NCBI RefSeq assembly: GCF_004125265.1
Contig: NZ_RDTE01000003.1
Span: forward strand, 7,688,001-7,752,000
Length of the DNA stretch: 64,000 nucleotides
Source of the DNA: Streptomyces lydicus
GTDB taxonomy: Bacteria > Actinomycetota > Actinomycetes > Streptomycetales > Streptomycetaceae
Reading direction: 5' to 3'
Part shown: piece after piece, positions 61,621 through 64,000 of the stretch
Numbering within the stretch: position 1 is the stretch's first letter
How the letters are laid out: each line of letters begins with the position of its first letter
Notes under the pieces: generated by a model
The model's input: only the letters and a program-made list of their open reading frames with translations
The model's database searches: none
Told to the model about the DNA's origin: nothing
Position numbers and translations under genes: made by a program

Positions 61621-62328
61621 GTGCACCCGACCAGCTCACTACGGAGTGCTGCGGCCCTCGCCGCGGCCGCCGCCGTCCTGCTCACCGGAACCGGCGGAGC
61701 CGCCGCGGCGCCGACCGTACGGCCTGCCGTAACCGCAGCCGCACGGCCTGCCGCGCCCGTACCACCCGCCGCAGCCGTACCGCCTGCCACGCTCGGACCG
61801 CCCGCCGCCACCGCGCACTCCCCGTACTCCCCAGACTCCCCGTACGGCCAACTCCGGCCGCTGGCCGAGCTGTCCGCCGAGCGGCTGGCCACCGGCGATC
61901 TGGTGGCTGCGGCGAAGTGGGGCACCGGCAGCCCGGTCGACGATCCGGCGCGTGAACAGGAGGTGCTGGACGCGGTGGCCGATCAGGCCCGCCGGCAGGG
62001 CGCCGACCCCGCCGCCACGGTCCGGGTCTTCCGGGATCAGATCGAGGCCAACAAGGTCGTGCAGCGCGGGCTGTACCGCCGGTGGGGCGCGAACCCGGCG
62101 CAGGCCCCCACCCGGCGCCCCGACCTCCAGAAGGTCCGCAAGCAGATCAACCGCGTCAATGGCGCGCTGGTACGGGCCCTGGCCGGCTCCCCGCGGGCCC
62201 GTTCGGCGCCGTACTGCGCTCCGCTGCTGACCGCGGCCACCGTGCGGGTACACCAGCAGCGTCACCTGGACACGCTGCACACGGCGGCCCTGGCCCGCTC
62301 GCTGCGCTCGGTCTGCACCGGAGCCTGA
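61621..62328 (+). CDS. Secreted chorismate mutase
   Basis: A 235-aa exported chorismate mutase (AroQ-gamma type), converting chorismate to prephenate outside the cytoplasm. Signal peptide: HPTSSLRSAAALAAAAAVLL, then a Pro/Ala-rich repetitive spacer (about 30-75). Catalytic all-helical part about 78-230: LAELSAERLATGDLVAAAKW, VLDAVADQARRQGADPAATV, VFRDQIEANKVVQRGLYRRW, and a Cys pair (YCAPLL and SVCTGA) as in M. tuberculosis secreted enzyme. Conserved Arg, Lys and Glu/Gln of the active site (R in ERL, K in AAKW, R in VFRDQ, E in IEANK) are present. Start GTG 61621 has GAAAGG upstream. Confidence 0.88.
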   Translation: MHPTSSLRSAAALAAAAAVLLTGTGGAAAAPTVRPAVTAAARPAAPVPPAAAVPPATLGPPAATAHSPYSPDSPYGQLRPLAELSAERLATGDLVAAAKWGTGSPVDDPAREQEVLDAVADQARRQGADPAATVRVFRDQIEANKVVQRGLYRRWGANPAQAPTRRPDLQKVRKQINRVNGALVRALAGSPRARSAPYCAPLLTAATVRVHQQRHLDTLHTAALARSLRSVCTGA

Positions 62329-62395
62329 CCGACGGCGGCCCGCCCGGCCCGTCCCGCCCGCCCGGCCCGTCCCGCCCGCCGCAAGGCCAACCGCC

Positions 62396-64000
62396 TCACC
62401 CCGTCCCCCCGCCCGCCGCCACCGCCCGCGCCCAGCGGTAGTCCGCCTTGCCGCTGGGTGAACGCTGGATGTGGTCGGTGAAGACGGCGGCACGCGGGAT
62501 CTTGTACCCCGCAAGCCGGGTCCGGCAGTGGCGCTGCAGCCCTTCCAGGTCCAACGGCGCCGCACCGGACCGCAGTTGCACCACGGCCGCGACCGCGCTG
62601 CCCCACCGTTCGTCCGGTACGCCCGCCACCAGTGCGTCGTAGACGTCCGGATGCGCCTTCAGTGCCTGCTCGACCTCTTCCGGATAGATCTTCTCGCCGC
62701 CGGAGTTGATGCACTGCGAGCCCCGGCCGAGGACGGTGACGATGCCCGCCTCGTCCACGGTCGCCATGTCGCCCAGCAGCACCCACCGGTCGCCGTGCGC
62801 CTCGAAGAAGGTCTCGGCGGTCTTCTTCGGGTCGTTGTAGTAGCCCAGCGGGACATGCCCGCGCAGCGCGATACGGCCGACCTCGCCGGCCGGCACCGGC
62901 TCGTGGGTCGCCAGGTCCACCACTGCCGTACGGGAGTTGACGTGCAGCCGGAAGCCCTTGCCGGGGCCCGAGTCGTCGGTGGCGGTGCCGTTGAAGCCGG
63001 ACTCGGACGAGCCGAAGTTGTTGAGCAGCATGACGTGCGGCAGCAGCGCGGCGAACTGGGCGCGGACGGTCTCGGAGAGGATCGCGCCGGAGCTGCTGAC
63101 GCTGAACAGCGAGGAGCAGTCGGTGCCCTTGAGCGGCCCGGCGAGCGCATCGACGAGCGGACGCAGCATCGCATCGCCGACCAGCGACACGCTGGTGACC
63201 CGCTCCCGCTCGATGGTCCGCAGCACCTCCTCGGGCACGTATTTGCGGTGGATGACGACCTTCTGGCCGAAGTGGAAGGCGATGAACGCGGTGAGGGTGG
63301 AGGTGCCGTGCATCAGCGGGGGAGCGGGGAAGAAGACGATGCCGTCACCGCCCGCCGCGACCCGCTCGGCCAGCTCCCGCGGTCGCGTCACCGGCTCACC
63401 GGTCGGTGCCCCGCCGCCCATGCCGGCGAAGAACAGGTCCTCGTGGCGCCACATCACGCCCTTGGGCATACCGGTGGTGCCGCCGGTGTAGATCACGATC
63501 TGGTCGTCGGCCGAGCGCGGCCCGAAGCCGCGCGCGGGGGAGGCGGCGGCCTCGGCGTCCGCGAGCGCGACGGGCGCGAGGGGCGGCTCGGGGGCGCCGG
63601 CGGGCGGGGTGCCGACCCGTACGAGATGCCGCAGTCCGGGCGCCTGAGGGAGGGCGGCGGCCACCCGCGCGGTGAACTCCGCGTCGAACACCAGCGCCAC
63701 CAGGTCGGCGTCCCGGTAGAGGTAGACCAGCTCCTCCTCGACGTAGCGGTAGTTGACGTTCACCGGGACGGCGCGGATCTTCAGACAGGCGTAGACGGCC
63801 TGGAGGTATTCGACGCCGTTGTAGAGGTGCAGTCCGACGTGCTGACCGGGGCGGACGCCGTGGTCGGCGAGGTGGTGGGCCAGCCGGTTGGCGGCGCGGT
63901 CCAGTTCGGCGTAGGTCAGCCGCCGTTCGCTGCCGGTCCCCGGATGGTCGACGTACACCAGCGCCTCGCGGTCCGGGACCGTGTCGACGATCGACTCGAA
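62396..64000 (-). CDS. Acyl-CoA ligase, FadD19-like, 5' end cut by window edge
   Basis: At least 534 codons of an AMP-forming CoA ligase; the frame is open through base 64000, so its start is outside the window. A3 is QIVIYTGGTTGMPKGVMWRH, which with the preceding QIV and MWRHED (not the common TH) is a feature of FadD19/steroid-type ligases. A5 is LLNNFGSSESGFNGTA, A7 WVLLGDMATVDEAGIVTVLG, RGSQCINSGGEKIYPEEVEQ, and A10 SPSGKADYRWAR with catalytic Lys. The window's acyl-CoA dehydrogenase with a KstR-like box makes a steroid or branched-acid catabolic set plausible (inference). The short space to the chorismate mutase gene (62329-62395) holds only CCCGCCCGG-type repeats. Confidence 0.88.
   Translation of the reverse strand, partial: FESIVDTVPDREALVYVDHPGTGSERRLTYAELDRAANRLAHHLADHGVRPGQHVGLHLYNGVEYLQAVYACLKIRAVPVNVNYRYVEEELVYLYRDADLVALVFDAEFTARVAAALPQAPGLRHLVRVGTPPAGAPEPPLAPVALADAEAAASPARGFGPRSADDQIVIYTGGTTGMPKGVMWRHEDLFFAGMGGGAPTGEPVTRPRELAERVAAGGDGIVFFPAPPLMHGTSTLTAFIAFHFGQKVVIHRKYVPEEVLRTIERERVTSVSLVGDAMLRPLVDALAGPLKGTDCSSLFSVSSSGAILSETVRAQFAALLPHVMLLNNFGSSESGFNGTATDDSGPGKGFRLHVNSRTAVVDLATHEPVPAGEVGRIALRGHVPLGYYNDPKKTAETFFEAHGDRWVLLGDMATVDEAGIVTVLGRGSQCINSGGEKIYPEEVEQALKAHPDVYDALVAGVPDERWGSAVAAVVQLRSGAAPLDLEGLQRHCRTRLAGYKIPRAAVFTDHIQRSPSGKADYRWARAVAAGGGTG

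Overview
The window is very GC-rich, uses GTG starts often, and encodes gas vesicle, Ku, PP2C/SpoIIE, DmdR/IdeR-box and secreted chorismate mutase families in an arrangement typical of a filamentous actinomycete. A Streptomyces or close relative (for example Kitasatospora) chromosome is the best reading. I see no rRNA, tRNA, CRISPR array, insertion sequence or prophage. Partial genes lie at both ends: gltD at the left and an acyl-CoA ligase at the right.

Region 1 (1-4.0 kb) holds gltD (NADPH-glutamate synthase small subunit) and a large GAF-PAS-GAF-PP2C phosphatase of the RsbU/SpoIIE class. Region 2 (4.2-10.6 kb) is a complete gas vesicle locus: gvpO-A-F-G-J-L-S-K-csbD on the plus strand, closed by a strong hairpin, facing a convergent gvpY-gvpZ pair on the minus strand. 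The accessory proteins carry extreme Glu-rich and AKKTA-rich tails.

Region 3 (10.9-21.4 kb) looks like a stress or stationary-phase block: a secreted tripeptidyl aminopeptidase-type hydrolase, a DUF6458 membrane protein, Ku, a DUF2252 protein, two membrane proteins, a CDF cation exporter, xylulose-5-P/fructose-6-P phosphoketolase and two short proline-rich proteins. Region 4 (21.6-27.4 kb) carries an assimilatory nitrate reductase fused to a CysJ-like flavodoxin/FAD/NADPH reductase (1478 aa), and a stand-alone FAD ferredoxin/rubredoxin-type reductase.

Region 5 (27.5-39.7 kb) is the highlight. Ten minus-strand genes run from an almost perfect DmdR/IdeR iron box: two FecCD permeases, an ATPase, a siderophore-binding lipoprotein, then ATP-grasp ligase, NIS synthetase, MFS exporter, NIS synthetase and PLP decarboxylase. 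The last five match the vibrioferrin operon pvsABCDE in order and type. A final HpcH/HpaI-family aldolase is of the family that gave rise to SbnG, the dedicated citrate synthase of staphyloferrin B. The whole reads as a self-contained, iron-repressed citrate-based siderophore system with its own citrate supply.

Region 6 (40-64 kb) is catabolic and regulatory: a TetX-like FAD monooxygenase, two tandem-VOC proteins, a secreted SH3-like protein, an acyl-CoA dehydrogenase behind a KstR-like box, a kinase-fold protein, an MpaB-type oxygenase, a Ser/Thr kinase fused to TPR repeats, a GH27 alpha-galactosidase, a phytoene-desaturase-like oxidoreductase, a nitronate monooxygenase with two acyl-CoA ligases, two alpha/beta hydrolases, a DUF1203 protein, paaK behind a palindromic TetR-type operator, a secreted chorismate mutase, and a partial fadD. 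Several intergenic spaces here hold short tandem repeats.
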